DNA of 64,000 nucleotides from Propionibacterium sp. (GCA_012517405.1 JAAYVB010000024.1:1-64000); one strand, 5' to 3'. Counted from the first letter of the stretch, positions 36,722 to 46,684 are shown. The notes: generated by a model from the letters alone, not told the origin. Program-made: numbers and translations.

Positions 36722-36749
36722 CTGGTGGTTTGGTCTGGTGGTTTGGTCT
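36715..36749. repeat. 13-bp tandem repeat after the palindrome
   Basis: GTTTGGTCTGGTG occurs twice in full and once in part. It begins inside the end of the palindrome, so the repeat probably arose by slippage there. Confidence 0.8.
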
Positions 36750-36768
36750 TATGGTCGCCGGTGCCAGG

Positions 36769-37263
36769 TCAGCGGACCGTGGGCTGACAAAGCTCGGAGC
36801 CGATGAACCACGCCTGCTTCTCGAGGTCCTCGATGTACTTGTGCAGGATGTCCGACGTCGTCGGATCCTCGCGGTCCACCTGGTCATGCACCCGGCGAAT
36901 GGTGCCGACCGCCGCATTGATCGAGGCCACGATCCGCTCGATCGCATCATGCGTGCTGATTTCGCCCTGCGGGAATTCCGGCAGCGTGGTCAGCGCGGCG
37001 ACTACGGCGGGGCGGCCATCGGGAGCAGCGCCGGTGGCGCGCATGCGCTCGGCGATGTCGTCCGAACCCTCACGAGCAACATGGACCAGCTCGTCCAGGT
37101 TGAGGTGCAGATCGCGGAAGTTCGGCCCGACGATGTTCCAGTGAGCCTGCTTTCCGACCAAGTCCAGTGCGATCAGATCGACCAGCACGGCCTGCAGATT
37201 GGCTGCCAGTTCGCTCGAGGCCTGGAAAGCGTTCACCGACTTCTGAGGGGCAGAAACTGTCAT
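36769..37263 (-). CDS. Dps-family ferritin-like protein (second copy)
   Basis: 164 residues. GKQAHWNIVGPNFRDLHLNLDELVHVAREGSDDIAERM carries the Dps iron site, and the end is EKQAWFIGSELC. It lacks the extra N-terminal and C-terminal tails of the first copy, so it may differ in DNA binding. ATG with AGGAGAG 6 bases upstream. Divergent from the SDR gene. Confidence 0.9.
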   Translation of the reverse strand: MTVSAPQKSVNAFQASSELAANLQAVLVDLIALDLVGKQAHWNIVGPNFRDLHLNLDELVHVAREGSDDIAERMRATGAAPDGRPAVVAALTTLPEFPQGEISTHDAIERIVASINAAVGTIRRVHDQVDREDPTTSDILHKYIEDLEKQAWFIGSELCQPTVR

Positions 37264-37516
37264 GGCTCTCTCTCCTAACGTCTTGAGTACCGGTGCAACG
37301 GCCTGCGCTTGCTCGCGTGATCCAAGCCAGGCGATCGCATCTCTCGTGCTAGGGGAACACCCCCTGGACGCCCGATATTCCGTGGGCTCGGCGCATCGCG
37401 CTAAGTGCGTCCTTACCGCGAACCCCCCATTGGTCCGGACGGATTCGAGTCACGAGCGCCCGAATCCCACCCGTACGGGGGTTTCGTGGTCCGGATCAAC
37501 CACTGAGACTGGGACT

Positions 37517-38386
37517 ATGAGCGAAACCTCCAGCAACGGAATCCCTGCCCAAGAACAGCAGCCTCCGGGCCTGACCTCCAAGATGTCCCCGCGGCCCGAC
37601 CACGGCGAACAAAGCTGGGTCGGACGCAACCGGCTACCCGGCATGAAGGCCCTGATCACCGGCGGCGATTCGGGAATCGGTCGGGCAGTGGCCATCGCCT
37701 TCGCTCGGGAGGGCTGCGACGTGGCGCTGAGCTATCTTCCTGAGGAACAAAGCGACGCCGAAGACACCCAGAACTGGATCGAGAAATCGGGAGCACGCTG
37801 CTTTCTGCTGCCCGGCGACATCACCGATGAAGCAACCGCGCGCGGCGTGGTGGACACCGCTGCCGACCTGCTGGGAGGACTCGACGTTCTCGTCAACAAT
37901 GCCGGCTTTCAGTGGGCCCGGCGGGAACACGGGATCGCCGACGTCACGACTGACCAGATGGATCGCATCTTCAAGACGAACCTCTACGCGATGTTCTGGA
38001 TGACTCAGCAGGCGCTCACACACATGGGCGAGCACGCCAGCATCATCAATCTTTCGTCGATTCAGGCCTACGATCCCTCGACCCCACTCATCGACTACGC
38101 GGCGACCAAGGCGGCCATCAACAACTTCACCGTCAATCTCGCCGCAGAGGTCGGGCCCCGCGGAATCCGGGTGAATGCCGTGGCTCCCGGCCCGATCTGG
38201 ACGCCGCTGCAGCCAGCCACCAAGAGCGGCGACAGCATGCCCAAGTTCGGGCTCAACACCCCGCTCGGACGACCTGGCCAGCCGGCCGAGCTGGCTGGCG
38301 CGTTCGTCTTCTTGGCCAGTCCGCACGAAGCGTCCTACGTCTCGGGCACGGTGGTCGGCGTCACCGGAGGGCGTCCGGTCTTCTGA
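37517..38386 (+). CDS. Short-chain dehydrogenase, YdaD/YghA-type stress SDR
   Basis: 289 residues from the ATG at 37517. An N-terminal ~45-residue extension (QQPPGLTSKMSPRPDHGE) is typical of general-stress SDRs such as YdaD/YghA. Cofactor site TGGDSGIG, NNAG motif, catalytic Ser in INLSSIQ, and YAATK active site are intact. It probably acts on an aldehyde or sugar with NAD(P). Longer upstream frames have no family support. Confidence 0.88.
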   Translation: MSETSSNGIPAQEQQPPGLTSKMSPRPDHGEQSWVGRNRLPGMKALITGGDSGIGRAVAIAFAREGCDVALSYLPEEQSDAEDTQNWIEKSGARCFLLPGDITDEATARGVVDTAADLLGGLDVLVNNAGFQWARREHGIADVTTDQMDRIFKTNLYAMFWMTQQALTHMGEHASIINLSSIQAYDPSTPLIDYAATKAAINNFTVNLAAEVGPRGIRVNAVAPGPIWTPLQPATKSGDSMPKFGLNTPLGRPGQPAELAGAFVFLASPHEASYVSGTVVGVTGGRPVF

Positions 38387-38464
38387 GTCCGTGCGCCGAC
38401 GGCCCCGACCGGTGCTGGCTGGGGTGCAGTGCCGGCCTGATACACCCGTGAGCGACAATGAGTC

Positions 38465-39103
38465 ATGGAGGAATTCGCGCCGGTGACGGTTGCCATCGTC
38501 AATGACTACCCGGTGGTGGTCCGGGGGGTCGCCGAACTGCTGAGGGACGATCCCCGCCTGGATGTCGTCGAGATCGACTCCGTGGCCAAGCCGGCCCAGT
38601 CGGTCAATGTGGTCCTCTTCGATGCCTTCGCGGCTACTCAGGAGGCTGCGGGTGTGACCCGGCTGATCACCGATCCCAGATATGACCGGGTGGTCATCTA
38701 CAGCTGGAATGTGCAGGAGCCCAGGGTCCGGCAGGCGCTCGGGTTGGGCATCGACGGCTACCTGTCCAAGTCCTTGTCGGCCGGCGAACTCGCGGACGCG
38801 CTCGTCCGGGCTCATGACGGGGAGTGCGTGATCGAGTTGGGAGATCTCGCCACCGAGCTGGCGCGCGGGCGGTGGCCGGGCCAGACCGAAGGCCTTTCGG
38901 CCAGAGAGGCCGAGATCGTCGCGCTCATCACCCAGGGCGTGACCAACGAGGACATCGCCCGCATGTGCTATCTCAGCATCAACTCGGTGAAGTCGTACAT
39001 CCGCTCGGCCTACCGGAAGATGGGTGTCGAACGGCGCAGTCAAGCGGTGTTGTGGGGAATCCAGAACGGTATGGTCCCGAAAGTGACCCAGCTGCAGTCC
39101 TGA
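38465..39103 (+). CDS. Orphan LuxR-type response regulator
   Basis: 212 residues. A receiver-like domain (residues ~8-120) has the phospho-acceptor Asp in VVLFDAF and a Lys in YLSKSLS, but the N-terminal acidic pair is Asn-Asp (VNDYPVVVRG) instead of Asp-Asp. A LuxR-type helix-turn-helix follows (LSAREAEIVALITQGVTNEDIARMCYLSINSVKSYIR). No histidine kinase gene is adjacent. Position in the stress cluster suggests a stress or density response, which is inference. Confidence 0.85.
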   Translation: MEEFAPVTVAIVNDYPVVVRGVAELLRDDPRLDVVEIDSVAKPAQSVNVVLFDAFAATQEAAGVTRLITDPRYDRVVIYSWNVQEPRVRQALGLGIDGYLSKSLSAGELADALVRAHDGECVIELGDLATELARGRWPGQTEGLSAREAEIVALITQGVTNEDIARMCYLSINSVKSYIRSAYRKMGVERRSQAVLWGIQNGMVPKVTQLQS

Positions 39104-39116
39104 CCTCGCAACGCAT

Positions 39117-39151
39117 CAGGCCCGGTCGCCCGCGAAGGACGACCGGGCCTG
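39117..39151. terminator. Bidirectional terminator between the response regulator and pntB
   Basis: CAGGCCCGGTCG and CGACCGGGCCTG form a 12-bp perfect stem with an 11-base loop, between convergent genes. Confidence 0.85.
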
Positions 39152-39171
39152 AACAGACTCGGCTCTATTGG

Positions 39172-40653
39172 TTACGCGCCGATGGCCGGGCGTGCCTCAG
39201 CAGCAGGAAGCGCGGAGTTGATGGAGTCCACCGACGCCTTGGCGTCGCCGAACAGCATGTAGGTGTTGTCCAGGAAGAACAGCGGGTTCTCCACACCTGC
39301 ATAGCCGGGCTTCATCGACCGCTTGAAGACCACGACCTTCTTGGACTCCCAGACGTGCAGGACCGGCATACCCGAGATCGGGGTGCCAGGCTCCATCGCG
39401 GTCGGGTTGACGGTGTCATTGGCACCGATCACCAAGACGACATCGGTCTCGTCGAACTCGTCGTTGACCTCGTCCATCTCGTAGACGATGTCGTAGGGCA
39501 CGCGGGCCTCGGCGAGCAGCACATTCATGTGGCCGGGCAGCCGTCCGGCAACCGGGTGGATCGCGAATCGCACCTGGACGCCGGCCTCGGTGAGCCGCTT
39601 GGTCAGCTCGGCCACCGGATACTGGGCCTGCGCGACCGCCATGCCGTAGCCGGGAGTGATCATCACCGAACGCGCATCGGCGAGCCAGGAAGCCAGCTCG
39701 TCGGCCTTGACCTCCTGGATCTCACCGGCCGGCCCCTCGGAGGTGGCCGCAGCGGTGGTGCCGAAACCACCGAGGATCACCGAGATGAACGAGCGGTTCA
39801 TGGCCTTGCACATGATGTAGCTCAAGATCGCGCCCGAAGCGCCCACCAGGGCACCGGTGATGATCAGCACGTTCATGCCCAGGGCGAAACCGCTGAAGGC
39901 AGCCGCGAATCCGGAGTAGCTGTTCAGCATCGAGATGACCACCGGCATATCCGCACCGCCGATAGCGGCAACCAGGTGGAAGCCCAGGAACAGGCTGAGC
40001 AGGGTCAGCACAATGAGCGGGAACCATGAGTGTGAGTTCTGGAACCACACACCAGAGGCGATGATGCCGACCCCGGTGATCAGGTTGATCCAGTTGCGTC
40101 CCGGCAGCGTCAGTGGCTTCGACGAGATCTTCTCGGCCAGCTTGCCCCAGGCCACGATCGAACCGGTGAAGGTGACCGCACCGATGAACACGCCGATCCA
40201 GATCTCGGCGAGATGGAACCCGACCAACTCGATCTGGTGCCCGGCCAGCAGTTCCTGGCGGGTCTCGATGAAGACGTTCAGCCCGATGAGCACCGCGGCC
40301 AGACCGACGAAGGAGTGCAGCTGGGCGATCAGCTGCGGCATGCCGGTCATCTCGACCCGGGTCGCCTTGAACAACCCGATGACCGCACCGATGAGCATCG
40401 CAACGATCAGCAGGACCAGCGGAACCACGCCGCCCTTGCCGACGAAGCTGGGCATCTGATCGGCCCAGTCCGCGCCGCGCCACGATTCGGGCGCCCAGAC
40501 CGCGGTGATGGTCGCGCCGACGGCGAGCACCATGCCCAGGATGCCGAAGGCGTTGCCGCGCTTCGAGGTCTCGAACTTGGCGAGGCCCGCCAGCGCGAAG
40601 ATGAAGAGCACACCGGCGACGATGTAGGTCGCCTGTACGAAATTGGCTAGCAT
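39172..40653 (-). CDS. pntB: NAD(P) transhydrogenase subunit beta
   Basis: 493 residues, about the length of PntB. Nine or so membrane helices fill the first ~280 residues; the soluble NADP domain follows ([79 protein letters not shown]). With PntA it uses the proton gradient to pass hydride from NADH to NADP, supplying NADPH. Six bases downstream of pntA, so one operon. Confidence 0.96.
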   Translation of the reverse strand: MLANFVQATYIVAGVLFIFALAGLAKFETSKRGNAFGILGMVLAVGATITAVWAPESWRGADWADQMPSFVGKGGVVPLVLLIVAMLIGAVIGLFKATRVEMTGMPQLIAQLHSFVGLAAVLIGLNVFIETRQELLAGHQIELVGFHLAEIWIGVFIGAVTFTGSIVAWGKLAEKISSKPLTLPGRNWINLITGVGIIASGVWFQNSHSWFPLIVLTLLSLFLGFHLVAAIGGADMPVVISMLNSYSGFAAAFSGFALGMNVLIITGALVGASGAILSYIMCKAMNRSFISVILGGFGTTAAATSEGPAGEIQEVKADELASWLADARSVMITPGYGMAVAQAQYPVAELTKRLTEAGVQVRFAIHPVAGRLPGHMNVLLAEARVPYDIVYEMDEVNDEFDETDVVLVIGANDTVNPTAMEPGTPISGMPVLHVWESKKVVVFKRSMKPGYAGVENPLFFLDNTYMLFGDAKASVDSINSALPAAEARPAIGA

Positions 40654-40659
40654 CGCCGA

Positions 40660-42210
40660 TCAGCCCTTCCGGAACATCGTGAGCATGCGCTGGGTCACGG
40701 TGAACCCACCGAAAACATTGATACTGGCTATCAGCACGGCTGCCGTCGCGATGATCTTGATGGCCATGCTGTCATTGCCGAGCTGGCTGATCGCACCCAC
40801 CAGGATGATGCCGGAGACCGCATTGGTCACGCTCATCAGCGGGGTGTGCAGCGCGGAGGTCACATTCCAGACCACGTAGTAGCCCACCACCAGGGCGAGC
40901 GCGAAGATCCCGAAGAGCCGGACGAAAGCAGGCGGCGCGAAGGTGAGCAGCGCGATCGCCGCGACCGCCAGCACCGCGACCAGCCCGAAGCTGATCCACC
41001 ACGGTTTCGGGGGCTTGGGCTCCTCGACCATCCCGCTGGGCAGTTCCGGCTTGTCGGGTTGTGGCTTGGGGGCAGCCGAGACTTGGATCGGCGGCGGCGG
41101 GAAGGTGATCTCGCCGTCGCGGGTGACCGTCATATTGCGCAGCACTTCGTCGTCGAAGTTGATGACGATCTGTCCATCGGATTCGGGAGTGGCCAGCTTC
41201 AGCAGGTTCACCAGGTTGGTGCCGTAGAGCTGGCTGGCCAGGGCCGGCAGCCGGCTGGCCAGGTCGGTGTAGCCGATGATGGTCACGTCGTTGTCGGTGA
41301 CGATCTTCTGACCCGGCACGGTGAGTTCACAGTTGCCGCCGCCCAGTGCCGCGAGATCGACGATGATGCTGCCCGGCTTCATGGCCGCCACCATCTCGGC
41401 GGTGATCAGCTTGGGCGAGGGACGCCCCGGGATCGCCGCGGTCGTGATGAGGATGTCGACCTTCTTGGCCTGCTCCATGTAGAGCTCGGCGGCGCGGACG
41501 TTGTAGTCGTCCGAGGTCTCCTTGGCGTAGCCGTCGGAGCTGACACCCTGATCGCTGGTCGCGGTGCGCACCTTGAGGAAGGTGGCTCCCATCGATTCGA
41601 CCTGCTCGGCGGTCTCCGGCCGGACATCGGTTGCGTAAACCTCGGCGCCGCGGGAGTTCGCGGCCCCCAGCGCGGCCAGGCCGGCCACCCCGGTGCCGAT
41701 GACGAAGACCTTCGCGGGGGCGACCTTGCCGGCCGCAGTCACCTGACCGCCGAAGGTGCGCCCGAACTCGTAGGACGCCTCGACCACTGCCCGGTAACCG
41801 GAGATGTTGGCCATTGAGCTCAGCGCGTCCATCGACTGGGCGCGCGAGATACGCGGCACCATGTCCATCGACATGCCCGTCACGCCGCGAGCCTGCAAGG
41901 CGTCGAGCAGTGCCTCGTTCTGCCGGGGATTGAGGAAGGTGATCAGCACCGCACCCCTGCGCATGGACTCGAGTTCGTCGACACTCGGCTCGTTGACGGC
42001 CAGCACGATGTCGGAGCCCCAGACATCGGTCTTCGACCCGAGCTGAGCCCCAGCCAGCTCGAACGCCGAGTCGGGGAAAGATGCGCGCTGACCTGCGCCG
42101 GTTTCGACGACCACTGTGTAGCCCAATTTGATCAGCTGCGGCACCGTCGTTGGTGTGGCAGCAACTCGGTGCTCACCGGGCAGCGATTCGCGCGGAATGC
42201 CTATCTGCAT
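40660..42210 (-). CDS. pntA: NAD(P) transhydrogenase subunit alpha (fused form)
   Basis: 516 residues from the ATG at 42210. The NAD-binding part resembles alanine dehydrogenase ([37 protein letters not shown]). A Pro/Lys linker near residue 385 leads to four C-terminal membrane helices ([22 protein letters not shown]). Many actinobacteria split these parts into pntAa and pntAb; here they are fused as in E. coli. The ATG lies 7 bases after TAAGCT and lacks a ribosome site, so the operon mRNA is probably leaderless. Confidence 0.95.
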   Translation of the reverse strand: MQIGIPRESLPGEHRVAATPTTVPQLIKLGYTVVVETGAGQRASFPDSAFELAGAQLGSKTDVWGSDIVLAVNEPSVDELESMRRGAVLITFLNPRQNEALLDALQARGVTGMSMDMVPRISRAQSMDALSSMANISGYRAVVEASYEFGRTFGGQVTAAGKVAPAKVFVIGTGVAGLAALGAANSRGAEVYATDVRPETAEQVESMGATFLKVRTATSDQGVSSDGYAKETSDDYNVRAAELYMEQAKKVDILITTAAIPGRPSPKLITAEMVAAMKPGSIIVDLAALGGGNCELTVPGQKIVTDNDVTIIGYTDLASRLPALASQLYGTNLVNLLKLATPESDGQIVINFDDEVLRNMTVTRDGEITFPPPPIQVSAAPKPQPDKPELPSGMVEEPKPPKPWWISFGLVAVLAVAAIALLTFAPPAFVRLFGIFALALVVGYYVVWNVTSALHTPLMSVTNAVSGIILVGAISQLGNDSMAIKIIATAAVLIASINVFGGFTVTQRMLTMFRKG

Positions 42211-42217
42211 GGCGGAC

Positions 42218-42223
42218 AGCTTA
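42218..42223 (-). promoter_or_regulatory. -10 hexamer TAAGCT of a leaderless promoter (pntAB)
   Basis: TAAGCT, 7 bases, then the pntA ATG; no Shine-Dalgarno sequence. Confidence 0.5.
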
Positions 42224-42425
42224 GCGGGCCCCATCTGGGCACTGATGCGGGGGGCCATTCGTCCTGACATGGCGCAAGACCTGGGGTTGGCAGGACGCGC
42301 GAGTGCCGCAGGCCCTAGATTTGAACTCGGACGGCGGATCAGGAGCGTGGGCACCGACGAGGCTCCGGTCGTCGTGGACGCTATCCGCCGGCACGAGGTT
42401 GCATCATCATGCGAGGAGACGAGTC

Positions 42426-43394
42426 ATGGCTAAGGTTTGCATTACCGACGCCGTTCCCGAGGCGGGTCTTGACGAACTGCGCGCCGCCGGCCACGAGATC
42501 CGCAGTTGGACCGGCGAACAGCCACCCACGCGCGCCGAGTTGCTCGCCCAGGTCAGCGGCGCCGACGCCGTGCTGAGCGTGCTCACCGACGGGGTGGACC
42601 GGGAGTTCCTGGACGCTGCGGGACCGCAGCTCAAGGTGGTGGCCAATATCGCCGCCGGATTCAACAACATCGATCTCGAGCTGTGCAAGCAGCGCGGCAT
42701 CGTGGCCACGACGACCCCCGGGGTGCTGTTCGACTCCACCGCCGACACCGCATTCGGTCTGCTGTTGATGGTCACCCGGCGCTTCGGTGAGGCCGAACGC
42801 CTGGTCAGGGCCGGCACACCGTGGCGCTATCGCACCACCTTCATGCTCGGCCACGCCATCCAGGGGATGCAGATCGGCCTCATCGGCGCGGGTCAGATCG
42901 GCACCGCCATGGCCCGGCGATGCAAGGCGTTCGGTATGCGGATCGCCTACGCGAGCGAGCATCCGATGAAGGAGCCCGCACGCAGCGAACTGGAGGCCGT
43001 CGGCCTGCCGATCGATGAGCTGGTCGCCACCAGCGACGTCATCAGCCTGCACTGCCCGCTGACTCCTCAGACCCATCACATTCTCGATGCCCAGCGGTTG
43101 GCGGCCATGAAGCCGGGCTCGTACATCATCAATACCGCCCGCGGGGCCTGTATCGATGAAAAGGCGCTCGTCGAGGCCCTCAAGTCGGGGCATCTGGCGG
43201 GCGCTGGGCTGGACGTCTACGAGCACGAGCCGGCGATCGAGCCGGGGCTGCTCGGCATGGAGAACGTCGTCCTGCTGCCCCATCTCGGTTCGGCGACAGT
43301 GGAGACCCGCATCACCATGACCGCACTGGCCGCCGCGAATGTCCTTGCCGTGCTGGACGGCAAGCCCGCGGTGACGCCGGCCCCCGGGTTCTGA
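42426..43394 (+). CDS. D-2-hydroxyacid dehydrogenase, glyoxylate reductase type
   Basis: 322 residues. NIAAGFNNIDLELCKQRGIVATTTPGVL, nucleotide site IGLIGAGQIGTAMARR, Arg in NTARGACIDEKAL, Glu in DVYEHEPAIEPGL and His in LLPHLGSATVETR mark a GyaR/GhrB-like enzyme. It should reduce glyoxylate or hydroxypyruvate with NAD(P)H. ATG with GAGGAG 7 bases upstream. A second family member is at 26059 and a third (serA) at 57875. Confidence 0.9.
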   Translation: MAKVCITDAVPEAGLDELRAAGHEIRSWTGEQPPTRAELLAQVSGADAVLSVLTDGVDREFLDAAGPQLKVVANIAAGFNNIDLELCKQRGIVATTTPGVLFDSTADTAFGLLLMVTRRFGEAERLVRAGTPWRYRTTFMLGHAIQGMQIGLIGAGQIGTAMARRCKAFGMRIAYASEHPMKEPARSELEAVGLPIDELVATSDVISLHCPLTPQTHHILDAQRLAAMKPGSYIINTARGACIDEKALVEALKSGHLAGAGLDVYEHEPAIEPGLLGMENVVLLPHLGSATVETRITMTALAAANVLAVLDGKPAVTPAPGF

Positions 43395-43405
43395 CTCCCC
43401 GCTGC

Positions 43406-43423
43406 GGGGCGGGAGGCCGCCCC
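43406..43423. terminator. Short hairpin between the reductase and methyltransferase genes
   Basis: GGGGCGG-4-CCGCCCC, next to a CCCCGC-1-GCGGGG stem, lies between convergent genes. No T tract. Confidence 0.45.
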
Positions 43424-43464
43424 ACCGGCGACAAGACCGCGAGGCGGCCGCGCGTCGGCAGCCC

Positions 43465-44052
43465 TCAGGGATGACGCCAGACCGACAGATAGCGCCAGCC
43501 GCTGATCCGTTCCCAGCTCGCACCGGGCAGAATCCCCTGGATCGCGTCGCGCGTCTCGGACCAGCCCTGCAGCGCGTCCATCTTGATGGTGTCGGGTTCC
43601 CACCTGGTCGCCCCGAAGCGTGCCACCAGGTCGCCGGGAATGTCGGCTGCTGACCGCAGCCTTTCGCCGATTCCCTTGTTGCGTGCGTATCCGACGTCCA
43701 CCAGCAGGCCACCGGGGCGCAGCACCCGGCGCATCTCGACCAGCGCCAACTCCAGCCGGGTCTGATGCAGCACCATGACGGCGACCACGGCGTCGAACGA
43801 GTCGTCCGCAAACGGCAGCCCGGTGGCGTCTCCGATCATGAAGTGGGTGTTCTCACCATCGTCGGGAAGCACCCGGGAGTCGGGGTCGATCCCGACGACC
43901 TGGTGTCCCTGTTCGGCGAGGTAGCGGGCCAGGGTGCCTTCGCCGCAGCCGACGTCCAGCACGAGCGGGCAGTCGGCGATCAGCTCGGCGACCCGCGGAT
44001 ACTGCTGGGAGTTGTGGTTCCAGCGGTCGGCGAACGGATGATTCTTCGGCAT
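43465..44052 (-). CDS. Class I SAM-dependent methyltransferase
   Basis: 195 residues from the ATG at 44052, with GAGGGG 7 bases upstream. SAM motif I VLDVGCGEGTLARYL, acidic motif II IDPDSR, a FDAVVAVMVLHQ segment and RRVLRPGGLLVDVGY fit the Methyltransf_11 type. A W-x3-RDAIQGILPGASWERI end closes the domain. Substrate unknown. A longer frame up to 44391 has no ribosome site and was rejected. Confidence 0.85.
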   Translation of the reverse strand: MPKNHPFADRWNHNSQQYPRVAELIADCPLVLDVGCGEGTLARYLAEQGHQVVGIDPDSRVLPDDGENTHFMIGDATGLPFADDSFDAVVAVMVLHQTRLELALVEMRRVLRPGGLLVDVGYARNKGIGERLRSAADIPGDLVARFGATRWEPDTIKMDALQGWSETRDAIQGILPGASWERISGWRYLSVWRHP

Positions 44053-44166
44053 GGAGATACCCCTCGCGGCGGGCTTGGCTGTCGCGTCCACCTTAGTGCT
44101 CGGAACTGCGGTGATCGGGAGGCGGCATAGAGTTGCTGCGACGCCCCGATCACAAGGAGAACGCAG

Positions 44167-44385
44167 ATGACTGACAGGTTGGAGTTCCTGCAAGGAGTCG
44201 CCAAGCTGCACGCCTTCTACACCGAACAGGTACGCATGCTCGCCCATGCCTACAACCTCACCGACGAACAGGCGGCGAAACTGCTGGATGGTTACGGCTA
44301 CTACAACGTGGCGCGCTCGATCCTGCATCCACCGAAAGTGAACGTCATTCCGGTCGTGTCGGACGAGCCCGAGCCGGATGCGTGA
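44167..44385 (+). CDS. Small hydrophilic protein of unknown function
   Basis: 72 residues with AAGGAGA upstream of the ATG. It looks fully helical (LEFLQGVAKLHAFYTEQ, LTDEQAAKLLDGYGYYNVARSIL) with an acidic Glu/Pro tail and no membrane segment. Its stop overlaps the start of the HAD gene by four bases (GTGA), so the two are translated together. No family recognised. Confidence 0.6.
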   Translation: MTDRLEFLQGVAKLHAFYTEQVRMLAHAYNLTDEQAAKLLDGYGYYNVARSILHPPKVNVIPVVSDEPEPDA

Positions 44386-45083
44386 GTTCACCTCGCTACC
44401 GGGTTGCCGAGACCATCGACACGGTCTTCTTCGACCTGGACGATACCCTCAGCGACTACGGCTCGACTCGCGATGCGGCGGTTCGCGAGTGGGTTTCCGG
44501 CTTCACTGATTGGCACCTGAGCCCCGACCAGAGCGCTCGGCGCTGGGAGGAACTCGAGGTCCACTGGTTCGCCAGGTACACCGCCGGCGAGCTCGACCTG
44601 CTCGGCCAGCGCGCCCAACGGGTCCGCGACTTCCTGCCAGGGGCCGCCGATTGGCCGCTCGACAAGGCCATTGATGCGTTCGACGAGTTGCGGGCGATCT
44701 ACGAGTCGAACTGGCGGCCGTTCCCGGACGCCGAAGCTGCCCTGCAGCGAGCGTTGGCTTCGGGACGCCGGGTCGGCATCCTGACCAACGGCGAAACCGA
44801 CTATCAGACTCGTAAGATGCGCGGGCTGGGCCTGCTGGACGAGCGCCTGGTGATGCTCGCCAGTGGTGATCTGCCGGCCGCGAAACCCGATCTGCGAGCC
44901 TTTCAGGCCGCCTGCGCGCGGATGTCGACGTCACCGCAGCGGGCGTTGATGATCGGAGACAATCCGGTCACCGATATCGCCGGCGGCAGCGCCGCGAACC
45001 TCACCGTCTGCCAGCTCTGCCGCGACGGCGCACCGCCGGTGACCGAGATCTGGGTGCGCTCACTCGACGAGATCGGTTTCTGA
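44382..45083 (+). CDS. HAD-superfamily hydrolase
   Basis: 233 residues. Motif I FFDLDDTLSDYG, motif II GILTNGE, motif III Lys in PAAKPDLRAF, and motif IV MIGDNPVTDIAGG are all present, with a helical cap. Resembles YjjG/haloacid-dehalogenase-type phosphatases. GTG start overlapping the small protein upstream; its stop overlaps the acetyltransferase start, so the three genes form one tight operon. Confidence 0.86.
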   Translation: MSSPRYRVAETIDTVFFDLDDTLSDYGSTRDAAVREWVSGFTDWHLSPDQSARRWEELEVHWFARYTAGELDLLGQRAQRVRDFLPGAADWPLDKAIDAFDELRAIYESNWRPFPDAEAALQRALASGRRVGILTNGETDYQTRKMRGLGLLDERLVMLASGDLPAAKPDLRAFQAACARMSTSPQRALMIGDNPVTDIAGGSAANLTVCQLCRDGAPPVTEIWVRSLDEIGF

Positions 45084-45586
45084 TGCCGGTGCCCTGCCGT
45101 GTGCAGATCGCCGAGACCACCGATGTGGAGGCACTGATCGTCCCGCATCGCGCGTCGATGGAGGTCGCCTATGCGGGGTACTTCAGCACCCCGTTTCCCA
45201 GTGATGAGACCCTGCGCGACGAGTGGCGGACGCTGCAGGCCGCCGGCGCGACCACCCTGCTGGCCCGCTGCGCAGGGAACCCGGCCGGGGTGATCGCCTG
45301 GCAGCTGATCGACGGCGAGGGCTTGCTTTCCCGGCTCTACGTGCATCCCGGCTATCAGGGTCAAGGCATTGGCCGGGCGCTGCATGATTCGGCCCTGCGC
45401 AGTCTCGCGGCGTTGGGTTGCCGCCGCGCGAACCTGTGGGTCTTGGCCGTCAACGAACCGGCCATCGGCATCTACCAGCACTGGGGATGGCGGCACGTTC
45501 CGGACGCGCCACGAGCACCATTCGGGCTGCCCGAACGGCATTTCGTCCGCGATCTCCCCGTTGCCGGCCGCACCCGCCTCGGCTAG
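45083..45586 (+). CDS. GNAT-family N-acetyltransferase
   Basis: 167 residues. The acetyl-CoA loop is LYVHPGYQGQGIGRALHD, followed by ANLWVLAVNEPAIGIYQHWGWRHV, both GNAT hallmarks. The target may be a small amine or a protein N-terminus. The ATG overlaps the HAD stop. Confidence 0.88.
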   Translation: MPVPCRVQIAETTDVEALIVPHRASMEVAYAGYFSTPFPSDETLRDEWRTLQAAGATTLLARCAGNPAGVIAWQLIDGEGLLSRLYVHPGYQGQGIGRALHDSALRSLAALGCRRANLWVLAVNEPAIGIYQHWGWRHVPDAPRAPFGLPERHFVRDLPVAGRTRLG

Positions 45587-45651
45587 CGGGATGAGCTGCC
45601 GACAGCCGTGTTCTGCCGGTCAGCGCCGACGCATCACAGGCTCGCAGGTTA

Positions 45652-45664
45652 GGGTACGGTACCC
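45652..45664. promoter_or_regulatory. GGGTAC-G-GTACCC palindrome before the lipoprotein hydrolase gene
   Basis: A perfect 13-base palindrome 12 bases upstream of the ATG at 45677, next to the GGAGGG ribosome site. It could be an operator, but no regulator is known. Confidence 0.3.
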
Positions 45665-45676
45665 GGAGGGCAGACG

Positions 45677-46684
45677 ATGAGACTTCAAGGTTGGGCGACG
45701 GCCTGCGCGGCAGCCGTGCTACTGAGCAGCTGTGGCGTGCCCACCGACATCGCCGATCCCCCGACCACCAGCAGCGTCGGAGACGCGGGGGACGGCAGCA
45801 CGGTGGTCTCGATCGGTGCGCTCAGCTGCCGGCTGCCGGACAGCGACCAGGCTCGTACCCAGACAGAGCGCCTGATGGCCGCAGAGACCCAGTTCTCCGG
45901 CTCCGGAACCGATAAGGTGGCGTTCGCAGTGCACGACTACCAGACCGGGGTGACCTGCTCGCGCAATGACGGGACCGGCTACGAGGCGGCGAGCATCATC
46001 AAGGTGGCCACCGTCGCCGCCCTGCTCTGGCAGATCGAGCAGGACCCCTGGCTGGAGTTCACCACCGAGCAGGAAGAACTGGCCACGGCCGCGATCACGA
46101 TCTCGGACAACGACGCCCAGGAGATGCTGTGGGAGCTCATCGGCGGCTCGCCGGGCCTGGAGCTGTTCCTCGCGGCTGCCGGGATGAGCCACACCACTAC
46201 CGATCCCGATGGTGCGTGGGGGCTGACCTCGACCACAGCCGGCGACCAACTGCTGCTGCTCGACGTGCTGGTCGACGGTGAGTTGCTCTCGGCAGGGCAT
46301 CGCGCCTTCCTGCTGGGACTGATGCGTGACGTCGACCTGGAGCAGGTCTGGGGCGTCAGCTCCGGCGCGCCGGCCGGGGCGTCCATCGCCTTGAAGAATG
46401 GCTGGCTGGACGATCCGGTGTACCCCGGCACATCCGGAGGCGATGAGGCCGACTGGCCGCAAGCCCAGGATGGCGCCGGCTCCCCGCAGCGGCAGTACGA
46501 TCGCCTCGACTCCGATACCGATGACTTCGATGCCACCTGGACGAACAATTCGATCGGCTACATCAGCAGTGCCACCGCGGCCTACTCATTGGCGGTGCTC
46601 AGCGATGGAAACGTCTCCGACGAAGCCGGACGCCAGATCGTGAGCCAGACGTCCAGGCTGGTCGTCGAGGCGCTGCTCGGCTGA
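45677..46684 (+). CDS. Lipoprotein serine hydrolase of the class A beta-lactamase fold
   Basis: 335 residues. Lipobox LSSC near residue 19 gives a surface lipoprotein. The catalytic SxxK is in EAASIIKVATVAAL, SDN is in TISDNDAQE, and a KNGW motif (IALKNGW) replaces KTG. These fit the Beta-lactamase2 group, many of which act on cell-wall peptides rather than antibiotics. ATG with GGAGGG upstream. Whether it hydrolyses beta-lactams is unknown. Confidence 0.8.
   Translation: MRLQGWATACAAAVLLSSCGVPTDIADPPTTSSVGDAGDGSTVVSIGALSCRLPDSDQARTQTERLMAAETQFSGSGTDKVAFAVHDYQTGVTCSRNDGTGYEAASIIKVATVAALLWQIEQDPWLEFTTEQEELATAAITISDNDAQEMLWELIGGSPGLELFLAAAGMSHTTTDPDGAWGLTSTTAGDQLLLLDVLVDGELLSAGHRAFLLGLMRDVDLEQVWGVSSGAPAGASIALKNGWLDDPVYPGTSGGDEADWPQAQDGAGSPQRQYDRLDSDTDDFDATWTNNSIGYISSATAAYSLAVLSDGNVSDEAGRQIVSQTSRLVVEALLG

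Noticed and set aside
36672-36749. Palindrome plus tandem repeat considered as a transposon end or attachment site
   Set aside because: No transposase, target duplication or partner repeat is nearby; the position between convergent genes fits a terminator.
42381-43811. 476-codon minus-strand frame across the glyoxylate reductase and methyltransferase
   Set aside because: Crosses one certain gene on the opposite strand and another in a different frame; no motif.
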